Counted from the stretch's first letter, positions 37,000-49,330 are shown. The stretch: 64,000 nucleotides of DNA from Inia geoffrensis (GCA_036417435.1 CM070904.1:63124408-63188407); one strand, 5' to 3'. The notes: generated from the sequence alone by a model not told the origin. Numbers and translations: made by a program.

Positions 37000-39900
37000 G
37001 TAACTGTTTTGCATTAACAAATATATTAAGTGTGAACACACATTTTGCCATGCATGCACAGATACGCAGCTTTCAGATTATCAGACACCTTTTTTAAACT
37101 AATGACTAGCTGAAGTTAAGCCTTCAGTAAAAATATCTTAAGTCCTGTAATAAATGACATGAAATTTAAAAGATGAATATGGTGAAGCTCTATTATAAAG
37201 TACCTTAAAATTTACAGCACATTTTAAAATACATGTAAACCTTATCCATATCTAGTGTGTGTCACTTTCTTACTTACTCCCTTATTCAAAGCTTTTAACT
37301 TGGTATCATTGTTATAATAGGATTCTTTATTAAATTTCATTCTGTGAAGCAGGTGGCATTTTTTTATCAAAAAGTTTGTGTGTATCATACTTATCTTTAC
37401 AAGAATGCATGATTTTTTTATAAGTAAATAATCACATTGTATGTTTCTATTTCTGAAAATAAGCGAACTGTCTTTCAAATAATACTTCTGTTACATTCTC
37501 AGTTATACAGTACGTAGATCTGTAGGGTTTGGTTTTGGTTTTGGTTTCTAATCTGCAGCCTAATACATTTTTTAAACAGTCTCTACATATGTATGATTCT
37601 AATCAAATACTTTCATGTTTCTAAAGCTTGCAGACTACTTACAGCCCCCCACCCCAATCCACTCCTACCCTCCCTTTTATTCAGGTTCTATTACAAAATG
37701 ATTCTTTAAGTTTAAAAAAAAACAAAAGGTGTTTAATGCCTAAAGGCAAATGAAAATATGTAATTGTTACAATAAACAGAAGCTCATAAAAAATGCAGAT
37801 TGGTAAAAGTGTCTAATATAACTTGCAGACATTTGTTTGATTTCTCTTTGCCCTGAGAGATTTAATTTACCAAAAACCAAAAAACAACAACGTGATTAAT
37901 ACCCTTTGGCTTTATAAGTACTTTTATAGGTTATAGACTTTTAAATCAGCATACAAAGAAGGCAGTAGTCAAGCTGTGGTATATTTTAGTAGTGGAGAAA
38001 ACTAGGCATCTCTGACAATAAGCTTTAATTGTAAACTCACTTATGTTCTACATTGTACCTTATTTCACACCATAGTCACAGTTATAGTTACTACTTAATG
38101 AAACAGATTAAACAATTTCATTTATTGCAAGTAGAATTCCTGTGGAGCTGTGAAGTGCATCAGTTCTAATGCTTGTTATTTTTTTCTGCATTACATCTCT
38201 TGCTTGTTCTTTTACTAGTCTGTGCATTCATGTTTCAGTAGATGGCACCCTGCATTGTGCATTTGCTTTCTAGGCTACAGCAAGGGAAACAGCTGGTATG
38301 TGATTACAACTTGATGGAAAAGTATTCAGCTTAAAAAATGCAGGAGAATTGGTGTTGAGCTGTCACAAGACGTGGGGCATAAGGTTAGATAATTGATATT
38401 TTGGCAGAAAGGCAAAGAAATTTGTTTGTTTTAAAGGCCATGTTACAGTTTAGGATTCAAAGGATATTTCTTAAAATGGGTTTTTTAAAACATTTTGTTG
38501 TTTTATTTGTTTTAATAAAGCTATGAGAAATACAAAATTCTTGAGTTGTCAATAAAAACAAAGGGAAGTGAAATTTTGGTTGCATATTTCAAATTTTTAC
38601 TTTTATCTCAATCATTACTACTTAACACCTTTTTTTATACATTCAGCTATCATAATAAAGTCTAAAATATACCTGCTTATTTTTGCTCTATGTGATTTTC
38701 TTTTCTTCCTACTTTTGCTGAGTCAGTGATTGGGGTCCCAACTGAATTCTATGAAAAGCTCAAATCCGAACTAATAGCTCCTAATAGAGATGGACTTTGA
38801 AAATAAATTGGCAGTAGAAGATTGGCTCATCAAATTTAGAAGCTAAATTGCTTCTGAGTCTATTACTATTTTATAGATCTTAATTTAAAGTATCTTTAAC
38901 ATAACAATCTTTTATTTATATCCATATCAATTTCCCATTAAAGTGGTGCATATTAATCAATTTTACTTTTTGTTTAAACTGCCGACACTAAAATTTAAAT
39001 CTAGTTAACTCTGTTATATACTCACAATTATTACTGCTTTTCTTTTATCATGGAAGAGAGGAAATTATTTTACTCCAGATTTCAAATATGTATTTTAATA
39101 TTACTGCTTTTTGTAATAAAATTGCCACTTCTCACAAAAGTATTTGAGTCAGTGTTATTATACACCCTCTGTACTGATATTTGAATGTTATCTTGGTGCT
39201 TAGACAGACTTTGTATATTTACATCTACCGTACACAGCTGTCCAGTACAGTGTTTATAAGAAGACAGTGATGTAGTGAAACCCCAATGCTTCAATTAGTA
39301 ATATACTGTTTATGTAATGATTGGTTAACTAGGATGAAAGAGATTGGTTAAGGGAATGAAAACTAACACTATGTCAGGAGTTGAACTAGGTTGTTATTTT
39401 AAAAGCATATTAGTAACAGGAACACAAAGGGGTCTCTTTAAGTTGGCATTTCGAGGTGATTTTCCTCAGAGTACCAGAATTTAGATATGTCAAGATAAGA
39501 AAGCAAATTTTAGAAATAATTTGGTTTACAACATTTCAGGAAAATAAGATATTCCAGTCAACAAACATATATTGAGCACCTACTCTTGAACTAAATGCTT
39601 TTTCTGGCCCTTCTAGATATTTTTTAATAAGTACAGTTAAGAGTATGTAGGTGTTGCTTATAGTAATGGAGGTAGCTCTGTAGAATTATGCTTCCCATAA
39701 TCCTTTAACTGGCAACTGTTGACAGGCTTCACTTTAGTTAGCCACAAGAAAGGGTAAGAAGGCCAAAGTATGCGCTTGTAACAGGAGCAAAATAAGAAGT
39801 CAAAAGAATGCATCCAACGTTGGACTTTGTTGAACGATTAAATATTTGAGGTTTCAAAAAACAACTGATCAATAGAATTTGTTTCATACTTTAAAAAAAT

Positions 39901-40430
39901 TATTTTCAAAAATTAGGACACTTATTTCTATATGATTTATTCATTGTGTATTTGCTTATAAATAGCGAAATCACATTGCTCTTGATCAAAATGCATGTAC
40001 ACACACATCATGTCTAGTGTGCTGTGTATTAATAAAGGTCCTATAACTTAAAGTTCCATTATAAAATAGAAGAGATAGAATTTAATTTTTTTAAAGTCTC
40101 AATTATTGACTGTTGTTCCAAAACTCCAAAACCCGTTGGGTTAATGGGTATTAAAACATGCTGGTGTTAAAGCTGAAAGATGTTTTAATGTGTGAAGATA
40201 AAGTGCATGAATGTGTATTTTAAGTGATTCCTAAAGTTAAATTATGCCCTTTATGAAAAAGAGAATTGAGTTATATCCTCATGCCAATTCTAAAGGAAAG
40301 GTAATTCGCTTTCATATTAGGGAATTTCATATATACGCACATAACCTGTTCAAAAAGTTTGAATTTGAAATTCAGTGCAAGTTGATTTTAAATACAAATA
40401 ACAGAAGATGTTTTTATTTGTTTCCTGCAG
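37000..40430 (+). other. TANK: TANK last intron
   Basis: 3.4-kb intron, AT-rich, with no CHR SINEs or clear L1. A CTCF-like word lies at 38235-38248 and a tiny exon-like interval at 38274-38295; both are discussed elsewhere. Otherwise no feature recognised. Confidence 0.75.
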
Positions 40431-40607
40431 CCCGTTTGGAAGCCCTTTCCTAATCAAGACAGTGACTTATCGGTACTAAGTGGCACAGGCTCAGAACTGC
40501 ATATACCTCGAGTATGTGAATTCTGTCAAGCAGTTTTCCCACCATCCATTACATCCAGGGGGGATTTCCTCCGGCATCTTAATTCACACTTTAATGGGGA
40601 GACTTAA
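40431..40607 (+). CDS. TANK: TANK terminal coding exon, residues 368-425 (zinc finger)
   Basis: After the acceptor tttcctgcag the exon encodes PVWKPFPNQDSD... to HFNGET, then TAA at 40605-40607. It carries the C-terminal zinc finger, a C-x2-C-x16-H-x3-H arrangement: Cys396 (40515), Cys399 (40524), His416 (40575), His420 (40587). In the family this is classed as a UBZ1-type ubiquitin-binding finger and is needed for TANK interactions with the NF-kB machinery. All four metal ligands are present. The exon is 177 bp and in frame with the preceding exon. Confidence 0.96.
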   Translation, partial: PVWKPFPNQDSDLSVLSGTGSELHIPRVCEFCQAVFPPSITSRGDFLRHLNSHFNGET

Positions 40608-41050
40608 GACGCATTTGAAAACAGACATATCAAGTTCTATGTGATGATTCTGGGTTTGTAATATTATGTACTTGATTGCAAACTTAGCTCAAAATCATTT
40701 ATTGAAAAATCCAGTGTCACAGCTATTTGAATTTTTTTCTAAACTTATATTGTAACTTTCTTTTATTACCTTTTAAAAGATCATTCTGTACAAAACTGTA
40801 ATTCATTGTATTCATGTTTACAGTGTTTATTGCCATAATTCAAAATTATGTATGTGACTTATGGAATTGTATAACAGTAATTTATGTTTTTTTCAAATGT
40901 CTAAGCTTATTGCTTGGATTTCTAGTTAGATCTATTGAATTTGGTGATGTCAAATGTTTATAGGGTTTTTTTCACTTGTTTTCATTTAAAAGATTAGATT
41001 ATTTATGCTGTGGGTGTTCTTTTTGAATAAACCAGTAATAGAGAATAGCA
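40608..41050 (+). other. TANK: TANK 3' UTR
   Basis: AT-rich sequence after the stop codon with several ATTTA-type words. It ends near the first good polyadenylation signal, AATAAA at 41026-41031. A longer form to about 41280 is possible with the second signal at 41257. The exact cleavage site is inferred. Confidence 0.7.
41026..41031 (+). terminator. TANK polyadenylation signal (proximal)
   Basis: AATAAA, 419 bases after the TANK stop codon, in a T-rich context. Confidence 0.65.
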
Positions 41051-41256
41051 GACCAGATAAACATCTGAGTAAATACCAAACCTAAGACATTTGTTGCTCA
41101 GTGATAAGATCACTGGTAGGATTATTTAAACACTTTATTATTTTTTTTTAAATAATAGACATGGTTTTAATTTTTACTATACATATAGCAACATGATAAA
41201 ATTAAATATTAAAAGAGTTACTTATGTTGTGATTATTAATGTGTTCTTTGTTCTTA

Positions 41257-41270
41257 AATAAATAAATAAA
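41257..41270 (+). terminator. TANK polyadenylation signal (distal, overlapping AATAAA run)
   Basis: Three overlapping AATAAA hexamers (AAATAAATAAATAAA). This is a possible distal 3' end of TANK, giving a 3' UTR of about 670 bases. Confidence 0.45.
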
Positions 41271-41279
41271 TCACATTTG

Positions 41280-42360
41280 GGGGAAATTCATAAAATTCAT
41301 GTTTCTTTACAGTAATCTGATAGAAGGGTGATACCAGATCTGGTGACATTTTATTATAACTAGTAGATCACTTTGAATTTTAAAATTATTTTTCAAACTA
41401 AACTTACTAAAGAAACACATTTGTCTTTAATGGGAGCAAATCTAAAACCCTGTAAGGATTATCCATATTAATTTATATTAGAAATGTTCACATTCTTGTT
41501 GAGAAATTTGTTAATTCATTGGTAGCATCCTGCCTGATGACGAAAGGAAGTTATTTAAGAAAGAGGATACCAAATTCAGAGGGTTGTTAATTTTGTTTAA
41601 AATGAGACTTCCCTTTCATTTTTCTTCCCTATGATTCTTGTCTTTTAGGTTTCTCTTCCCTCCCCCACCCCACACTTAATTTTTAAAAATGTTCGAGGCA
41701 TGGCTTCCATTTTATGAAGCAAACATTGATTTGCAACTCTCAAAACAATTTAAGCCTTCTTGGGAACGAGTGTTGTAGAAAGCTGGAGGGTTTCAGGTAA
41801 GGGATTGGAACAATTTGTTCAGGTATCACCTGTGCCACAGTGAAGAGCCTTAACTTGTGGAAGAATGAGAGTGGTGCTTCAACTTCTCAGGGTGCCAAGC
41901 ACATCACACTGACATCCTCCTCACCAAGGTGACATAGCCATTATTAGGCATTCACTGTGAAGGGTTCTGAGGCATGTACATCTTTCTTTCATTGCCGCTG
42001 GGGCTGAATGGAAATGCGTAGACAATTATCCAAGTCTCTTCCCTTCCCCCCTACCTCCCGCCCAGCCAGCCTCCCCTCTCGCTCACTCCTCCCACACACA
42101 CGCAAAATTAAACATAAAAACTTCCCAGCGTGTTCCAGCCAGAATATACCACTGTACCTATCTCATGAAAGGGGATTCTTTTTCCTTCTCTTTTCTAGGT
42201 GAGGAAGAGTTCCTCTCACACAGTTGACATCTACTAGCCTGCTGACAACCAAAGGAAACTGTGGCCCAGAAAGTGACTCGAAGTGGATCACTGACTCCTC
42301 TTCTCCAGTCCACCCTTTTGACACCTCCACCACTTTTAGTAAGCGGGGAACTCTTGTTTT
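41280..42360. other. intergenic, unique sequence
   Basis: AT-rich at first, then increasingly C/T-rich as the CpG-rich block begins. No repeat of recent type and no coding signal. Confidence 0.6.
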
Positions 42361-42369
42361 CTATTGGGT

Positions 42370-43160
42370 TCCAGTGCTACCCCAAGCTCCGTCTTCCGAG
42401 GGACAGAGGCCCTCTCGGGCCAAGGGACAGGCAGCCTGGAGAACAGGCTCCGGGCCCGCACTGCAGAGATGGTGCTGGCTGCAGCTTGAAAAGTGGAGCT
42501 GGGCACCCGCCGGGTCTCCCCTCTGGCTCTTAGTTCCGAGTCGTGTAGGGGCTGCATCTTGGCATCTGCTACGCGTGGCCGGGTAAGAACAGTTCCCAGG
42601 TAAAAAAGCTTCACACGCGAAACGCTGAGTCTGAAAAAACCACCCCCGCCGAGGCGAGGCAGTTGTGAGCGGGATGCCTGAGAAGTGGGAGGTGAATGTC
42701 CTCGGGAGGGCCCCCCCGGTGCAGCTTTCCCCGGAGGCTGAGGCTGCTGCCAGCGGGGACATCTGCTTTCTTACTCTCCAGCCTGGCTCACCCCGCCCCC
42801 TCAGCCCCGGGTTGCGTGGTTATTTTACCAACACGGGGGGAGGGAGAGCTCGAGGAGGTAGAGAGGGGGTGGATGGAAGCTCGGGAGAAGTTCTTCCCAC
42901 TCCCCCACGTCCCCTCCTTTTTTCTTCACATCTTTTAACCTTCAAAGTAAAGACTTTATAAATATGAAACGATAAGCGTGTCCGCTGGCTCCCAGGCCCG
43001 CCTCCTGCTCGCGGGGCTCTCGGGTGCGGGGCCTTGCCCTCCTCTCCAGCCTCCCCGGAGGCGGCCCGGGTTTCGGCGGTTCCGCCGGGCGCAGGGGCAG
43101 GCCGGGTGCGCTCAGCCGGTGGCGCCTTCTCTCCCGGGCTGCTGCCTCGACAGCTGCTTG
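42370..43160. promoter_or_regulatory. CpG-island-like block, first part
   Basis: By eye the GC content and CpG frequency rise sharply from about 42390 and peak at about 42980-43140. This contrasts with the AT-rich surroundings, in which CpG is nearly absent. It starts about 1.3 kb after the TANK 3' end and contains a TATA-like word at 42957-42964. No conserved protein is encoded: open frames here run in several overlapping frames on both strands, as GC-rich DNA does by chance. A CpG island away from any coding promoter usually marks a non-coding RNA promoter or a developmental regulatory element. Confidence 0.65.
42957..42964 (+). promoter_or_regulatory. TATA-like box in CpG block
   Basis: TATAAATA within an otherwise GC-rich region. 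If functional it would place initiation about 25-30 bases downstream, near 42990. Supported by motif and context only. Confidence 0.3.
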
Positions 43161-43740
43161 TAGCTACAGTAATTAGACTGTCAGTGCTTGTTAGAGGAGA
43201 GAGGGGGAAACACGTTTATGACAGCAGATTCCGAGACTCCCCAGTTTGTTAATTTCTAAGAGATCTTTAAAGCATTAATTGAGGTCTCCCTAACTCTCCC
43301 CCCCCCAGTCCCTCTCCTCTCCCCAACTCCTCCCTTCCCAAAAATATCTTTAGGGGAAGAGAATTCTCTCCGCGTGGAAGCAGTGTTTCCCGCAAAACTG
43401 CAAGCCCGCCCCCGACTCACGCACACGCACACTATTTTATATATACATCTATATGCACACATGTATACGCAGAAGGTTAACTCGGCAGAGGCCCCGTCCA
43501 AATAGGAACCAGGATTGCATTTAAAATAATAATAAATAAATAAATAAATAAACTAGGACGGAAAGGGGGGGAGGGAAGCAGAAGTCGGGAAGAAAAGAGA
43601 AAAGCAGCAGGCTGATTACGAGGTGTCAAAACTGCCAGGAGCAAGAAGGTGATAGCAATCAGGGGTGAGAAGAGTGCGGCATTCGTGCGGGGCAACTAAT
43701 TATCCGTCTCATTTGAGAAGAGCAGCATTTGAGGCAGCAG
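43160..43740. promoter_or_regulatory. AT-richer conserved-looking segment between CpG blocks
   Basis: Non-repetitive sequence with homeodomain-type words (TAATTA-like at about 43170 and 43275), a C-run, and a short AATA tandem run (43526-43552). It sits between two CpG-rich blocks and may be part of the same element. Confidence 0.35.
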
Positions 43741-44730
43741 CGTTCGCCTGCTGAACGGTGACAGATTGGCGCGGAGGAGAGGGGAGGTGTTAAAACAATG
43801 GAGCCGGGCGCGCGAGCGCTGCTGCATGCTAATCAGCCCTCCCTCCGCCTGCCTGCCGCGCTCCCTCCTTTCTCCCGGCCTCCCTCCTCCGCGCTCCCCC
43901 TCCCGCCTGCGGCGCTCCCTCCTTTCCAGCGGGCCCGCCGCCGCCGCCGCCACCCGCTTCCTGCTCCCTCTCTTTCCCGCGCGTCCTTCCCGCCGCTGGC
44001 AAGTGGAACCCGGGCCGGGCCACCGCGCCCACCACGGCCCGGGAGCCCCTGCGCTGCCCCCCGCGGGCGCCCTCCGGGGTCCGGGCCGCTCGCGAGCCGC
44101 TGGCGAGCGCTGCCCCGCGCGGTGCTCCGAGGGCCGGCCCGCTCCCCGAGCGCCTCTGGAGAGTGGGTCTTGGAGGAGAGGCCGGGGAGCCTGCATTCTC
44201 GCGCCCACCGCTTTCTGGTGGTGAATTGAACGCGGTGGGCAGCGAGTGAGAAGCCAGGCGAAGTCAGGAAGGGCGAGGGGTGGGAAGAGAGTCGGAGCCA
44301 GGAAGGCGGAAAAGGTCCCCCGGACCGACGGCAGGCCCCCCGACTCAGCCCCAGCGCCGCCGCCGCCCCGAGCAGCGTCGCCGGCCGCGGGCGAGGTCAC
44401 CGCCGGCAGTCTCCCGGGTCGAGCCCCGCAGACCCCAGCAACCTCCCCTCGCCAGCCAGGCCCTAACTGGACTTACACGGTTTAGTAAGCACCGAGAGGA
44501 AGACAAAATACAGGGCCTGAGCGTTCGTTGTGCTTCCAAGGCTTGACCTCCTGACCCCAAGACTAGACTAAGGGGCTTCCGGACCCCGGGAGATCATACC
44601 ATTCAGTCGTTGCGGGGGGAAAGAAAGCTTTTAAGAAACCGGCCACCCGCGCCCTCCGGCGCGGTGACCAGAGTCAGGACCGGGCCGGGGCATCTCTGGC
44701 AGTCCAGCTCCCCGCCTGAATGTTCCGCTA
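43740..44730. promoter_or_regulatory. CpG-island-like block, main part
   Basis: This is the most CpG-dense part of the window: GC-rich throughout, with many CG dinucleotides, CCG repeats near 43936-43950 and purine-rich stretches at 44240-44330. An ATGCTAAT octamer-like word lies at 43826-43833. Open frames of up to 234 codons on both strands are compositional and match nothing I recognise. It is likely the promoter or CpG island of a non-coding transcript, or a Polycomb-type regulatory island. Confidence 0.7.
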
Positions 44731-46646
44731 CGCGTTCTGGCCTTGGGAAAGCTGGTCAAAACCGCAGGGCCGTGGCTGCCCCTGTACGGATAATCCACCA
44801 GAACCTGAGTCTCTGCTGGAAAATGTCTCTTTATACCTGTTGAGGCAGGCCCAGGACCTGAGCTTCTGTCTACTTTTTGAATTTAAAAGCTGATTGTTGA
44901 GCTTTTGCTTAAAATACACTTTTGTTCGTACGTTTTTACTACTACAGGTTTACATAAACTACCCTTAGAGATTAAAAATCATTGAAACATTGATGTTCTT
45001 ATGGCTTACGTAGGTTAAGTGAAACACAGCTACAGAGAACTGGTAGGAATTTGGACTGAAGGAGAATGTAATTTCTTCTAACGTGTTCTGTACTATTTAG
45101 TTAACCAGGTGCCTAAATTAACATAATAAAACTTCCTTCCCTCAAGCCAGACTTGGAAAAGGAAAGCAGTTGAAAGGTAATCCATGCAGTATAATTTTTG
45201 TTCTGCTGACCTTTACCATTGCATAACTTCACACACAATTGTTTGTTTAAAAAAATCAATATAAAATGTGAAAGTTTGATAAAACTGTCATATATATACA
45301 TGACGGTTTCATTTATATTACTCCCTCTACCTTTCTCTGTTTGAAATGTTTCATAACAAAAGTACAACACAAAAAATAAAATGACCTGAGTAAATTTTGG
45401 TATTTTCTATCTTCATCCCTGACCTAGTCCTATGAAAAACTACACAAACACACAGAGTGAATAATTTTTCCTTTTAGAATATGCCCGGGCATACCAATAC
45501 AATAGCTGAATGCAAAATTGTTAGGATCTACTGAAATCACACAGAATGTTTAAAAGTTTTAAAATTGAAAATTCTTAAAAAGTGTTGTATAAAGAATTGT
45601 GTGTAAATAAATGTTAATGCCTTTTGGTTTCCACTCTTGGGAAAACCACTAAGTAGGCCTCTCTGCCCTTAGTACATCACAGACTTTTTAGTGCTAGAGT
45701 ATTAGCTGCCATTTGGAAAATTCGCTGGCATCTCAGTCTGTTAAAATATCAACCTATCTAACAAAAAAGAATTAACTTTACATTTCTTAATGTAAACTTG
45801 GAGATTCAGATGCTCCATCAGCATCAAAATTAAGCAATTTATTAAGTATTCATCAGCCTTTTCTCCATTAACCAATTCTGTGTAAGCAAAGTGTCTCTCT
45901 CTGATGTGGTAAACCTATAAAGTTCAAATAAATTTAGTTCAATTCCATGTTGTGTTATGTATTTCTAATATATAATCAAATCCTTTACCTTCCAACAACT
46001 TGGTTATTATGGATTTAGTGTAATTTCTTCTCAGTCTATAGACTTCACAGATTTGCATGATTGTTTTAATGGTGTATTTACAGATAAGTTTTTATTTGCA
46101 CATAAGGACAAAAAGGTGAAGTGAAATTTGGTCCCAATGGAAACCTGTTAGGTTCCCTGAACATATGGCTCATTGGGCTGTTACTTCCTTTTTGAGATCA
46201 TTTTCCAAGATTTTTTAATATATACATCAATTTGACACCAGTTATAAAGAAAATATATTGGCTTTGAAAGTGCCTCCACCAGGGACATATCTCTCAATAA
46301 CAAACCATGTAGTCAGGTGTACCTCTGAATGTACAGGTGTCCAGTCTCAAGAACAGGGCATCATTTGAATCTAGTCAAAACTGACAGTTGATTTTACACT
46401 GTCTTTGAAATTAGGTAGTTCTTTGTATTCTTAGAATGCCACATTGACTTGATTAATACAGTTTAGGGGTGACTACTTAAAATTCTTTTTAGGGAAGGCT
46501 GTGCATTTGGAATCCACAGTATTACAATGATAACTCTCAGTAAATACAAGTGATGTTAAGTTTCATTTATTGAAAGTGTGTGGTGCCAGCTTAAGACTTA
46601 AGGGGAAAATCACAGCACTTTGAAAAAGATGTAAATGTTCAGTTGG

Positions 46647-46673
46647 TATAAAAGGGCGGGGTGGGGGGGGGGA
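46647..46673 (+). promoter_or_regulatory. TATA box followed by GC box and G-run
   Basis: TATAAAAG directly abuts GGGCGGGG, then a long G-run. The motifs are strong individually, but a GC box downstream of a TATA box is not the usual order. No transcript is evident nearby. Confidence 0.25.
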
Positions 46674-48530
46674 CCGTGCTAAAACATGTGCCTATTTCCA
46701 TTATGCTTAATTTACTATTCAAAACAAGTTTTTCCTAATAAGCTCTATTGTTTCTTTCTGTTTTGTAAAAGTTAATATGTGTGAGACAAAAACCTGATTC
46801 AGAATGTGAATGAAGTCTGTTTAGCGAAAGCTTGTTGGAGCTTACAGTTCAAGGAGGGCCTCAAATTAAAAGACACTTCACCTAATGACACTGATAATAT
46901 ATAAGGAAGCAAGTCTCGTAGGTCATTTCTAGAACCAGTTACAATTAGATTGCTAGTTTCTTCCTGTCTCAGAGTGAATTCATACACTTAAAGTGCAGCA
47001 AGCACTAGAATATTTGGAATGAGGATGCTGTGTATATTTATTAAATAACTTTAGCTTTTGCTTTATTGCAGTTCTCTTCTTTCTGAGGTCAAGGTTCCCA
47101 AATAGGACTGAAGTATAAGTTCTCAAACATGTTACCCTTTTGTCCTGTCTGTACAGGGTTGTTTGTCTTTAAGTCACTCACGCTTTTCCAGAGTATTTGC
47201 ACCTGATTATGCAAGCCCTTGATGTTGAACTGGTTTCCCTCATTTGAATATCCCCTTGGGATCTGGAATGCCCGGATAACCTGGAGTCTGCCCATGCTTT
47301 CTTTGTTGTTTAGGGCTATATCATGAATAAATTTTAAAAATATCTTGCTTATATCTTTTGGAAACAGTGTACAAAAGATGAGTTATTGCTTATTAATTCA
47401 AGGAATAATTGTTTTAGAAATAAAATTTTATAGATTGCCTAATCCAACTTTCTTTTTGTGTGGACCAAAAGAAAAAAAACCAACCCAGAAAACAGCAAAA
47501 CAAAGCTGTGTCTAGAGAGAATGAATGAGTCCTTCAAACCCACTCAGAAAGCTAGAACCCAGCTCAAGCTCTCCTGCATTTCACTCCACTATTTTTCCCA
47601 TAATAATCCTTTACCTCAAAAAAGATATACTTTTTCATTGGCTTTGTACTTGACTTCGTAGGACGCTTAAATTACCTTCTAGCTGGAGTCTTTTGTACAC
47701 AAAGATACTACCCATTATGCTAAACCACAGAGACAGTAGGTTCCCTGACCATGGGATGGGGTGTACTATAGGGGGATTATCAATTTATCACCACCCTAAC
47801 ACAGGGCCCCAGAACGTGTCTGCTGGGAGAAGCATCATCTTAGCGGACTGAGTGTTGAGGTACCTCATGCCTGCTCCAATGAACAAACAGCAAGTGTTGG
47901 AATGTATTTTGCAGCGTGAGACACAATCTGAGGTAGGAGAGAAGGTTAAAAGGATTTGTACCTCTAAAGCATGGGGTTAAAACCTCACCGTGACACCCAA
48001 ACCAAGTGCTAACCATTTAATAATCCAAATTCTAAATCAAAGGTTAGAGTTTGTATGGGAAAGAAAAAAAAAAAAGTAAACCAGTATGAACTGGAAGTGA
48101 GCCTATATATTTTCTAAAACTATTGATCTGGAACTAAAACATTCTCTAAAGCAGAGACGTCATCTTCTTCAAGAGGTGGCTTTCCCTTGTCTTGATGGAC
48201 CTGAGACTCACCAGGAGGTCTCAGCTTTACACTGTCTTCCCTAGAGTGTTGGTGAATCAACACTGAAAACAGCTCTCATTAGACAAATAGTTTCTCCGTT
48301 TGCAGTTGTTAAATAGCACTAATTGCCAGCAAGAAAGGGGCATCCTGTGTGGGTATATTCATACAACTTCAAGCAACTGGCGTAAAAGGAAGGCAAGCTC
48401 ACTAGGAATCCGAAGTATCAGTAAGGGTGATAAAGCTTCCTTGGAAAAGCTCTCTCCAACCAGGACTGAGGAAGAAATGCAAGCAGCAGGCTTCCTCTGC
48501 TAAGCATCTTTTTGACACACTTAAACACAC

Positions 48531-48533
<3 letters not shown>

Positions 48534-48617
<84 letters not shown>
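48534..48617. repeat. compound microsatellite (CT)n(CA)n
   Basis: About 26 CT units run directly into about 16 CA units. Pure and long, so very likely length-polymorphic. Confidence 0.97.
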
Positions 48618-48621
<4 letters not shown>

Positions 48622-49227
48622 TCACTCCAGCATCCTGAGGTTTTACCACTGGTATTTTGAAAGTCTTTTCCTTCAGCATCTACGAGGCAAGGCCTGGATA
48701 AGATCTACTTGTAGGTTAGAATGCTTGATAAATTTCAAAGCAGATTTTGCTCCACCCTGCCATCTTTAAAGTTGTCAAGTCCCAACTTAGTTTCTTTCAA
48801 AATACAATTAATACCAAGGAGTAATGTGGCTCTATAGTAAGAGTTAGAAAAACATAACACGATCCCAATATGGGAGTGCCATTGTAAGTGACACTCCACT
48901 TCTAGGCGGTGCTATGGTACCCTGGACTGGCCTGGAAAGGAGCCAGCCTCAGGGAAAGGACATTGGTCCATTGTCCAGATAAGAGTCAACAAGAGTCAAA
49001 AAAAACTCTGCCACTTCCTCCAAAAATAAGGACGTTTCCAAGTGTTTCAGTCATTTCATCCTCTTCCACCCCACCATGTGCTTGGGAAAGTGTGCTGTGG
49101 GGATGACTCATTTCCTCTCCAAGGCAAAGTCCCATTAAAAATGTCCCGAATATCCTGATTAATATACATCGGAGAAAGAGCCTGGCTTCTCATACAGTTT
49201 TCCTCAATAAAGTATTTTTAGTTAAGA

Positions 49228-49330
49228 TTGCCCGGTTTAGCAAATAAAAATACAGGATGCCCAGTTAAATCTGAATTTTAGATAAACAACAAATAATTTT
49301 TTTACCGTAAGTATGCCCTGTGCACCCCTA
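49228..49330. mobile_element. DNA-transposon (MER/MITE-like) remnant, one arm
   Basis: This stretch (with TTTAGCAAATAAAAATACAG and CCAGTTAAATCTGAATTT) resembles one arm of an old palindromic mammalian non-autonomous DNA transposon. Only one arm is present. The family name is not certain. Confidence 0.45.

Larger units (their letters stand above)
1..41050 (+). other. TANK: TANK gene, 3' part (transcript span in window)
   Basis: Six coding exons on the + strand match the TANK protein in order, with compatible splice phases (0/1, 1/0, 0/2, 2/1, 1/0, 0/stop) and GT-AG borders throughout. TANK is a cytosolic scaffold that binds TRAF proteins, TBK1/IKKe and NEMO, and tunes NF-kB and type I interferon signalling. 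The exons total 1179 bp, that is 392 residues plus stop. With the 33 N-terminal residues known from the human protein this gives 425, the human length, so no internal coding exon appears to be missing. I looked for the N-terminal coding sequence in 1-6726 and did not find it, so the start codon and promoter lie upstream of the window. The 3' end is set by a polyadenylation signal at 41026, or a second at 41257. Confidence 0.95.
44740..49200. other. intergenic unique AT-rich sequence
   Basis: No CHR SINE or L1 is recognisable. The only simple-sequence tracts are a TATA/G-run site at 46647-46673 and the CT/CA microsatellite at 48534-48617. No exon of a known gene was found. Confidence 0.6.

Noticed and set aside
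38274..38295. 22-base micro-exon candidate between TTTGCTTTCTAG and gtatgt in the last TANK intron
   Set aside because: Splice signals look fair, but it would shift the frame, and such chance pairs are common in introns. No support beyond motifs.
43696..44400. 234-codon open frame on the - strand and several + strand frames in the CpG island
   Set aside because: Overlapping frames on both strands with Arg/Gly/Pro/Ala-rich low-complexity content are what GC-rich DNA yields by chance. No recognisable domain.
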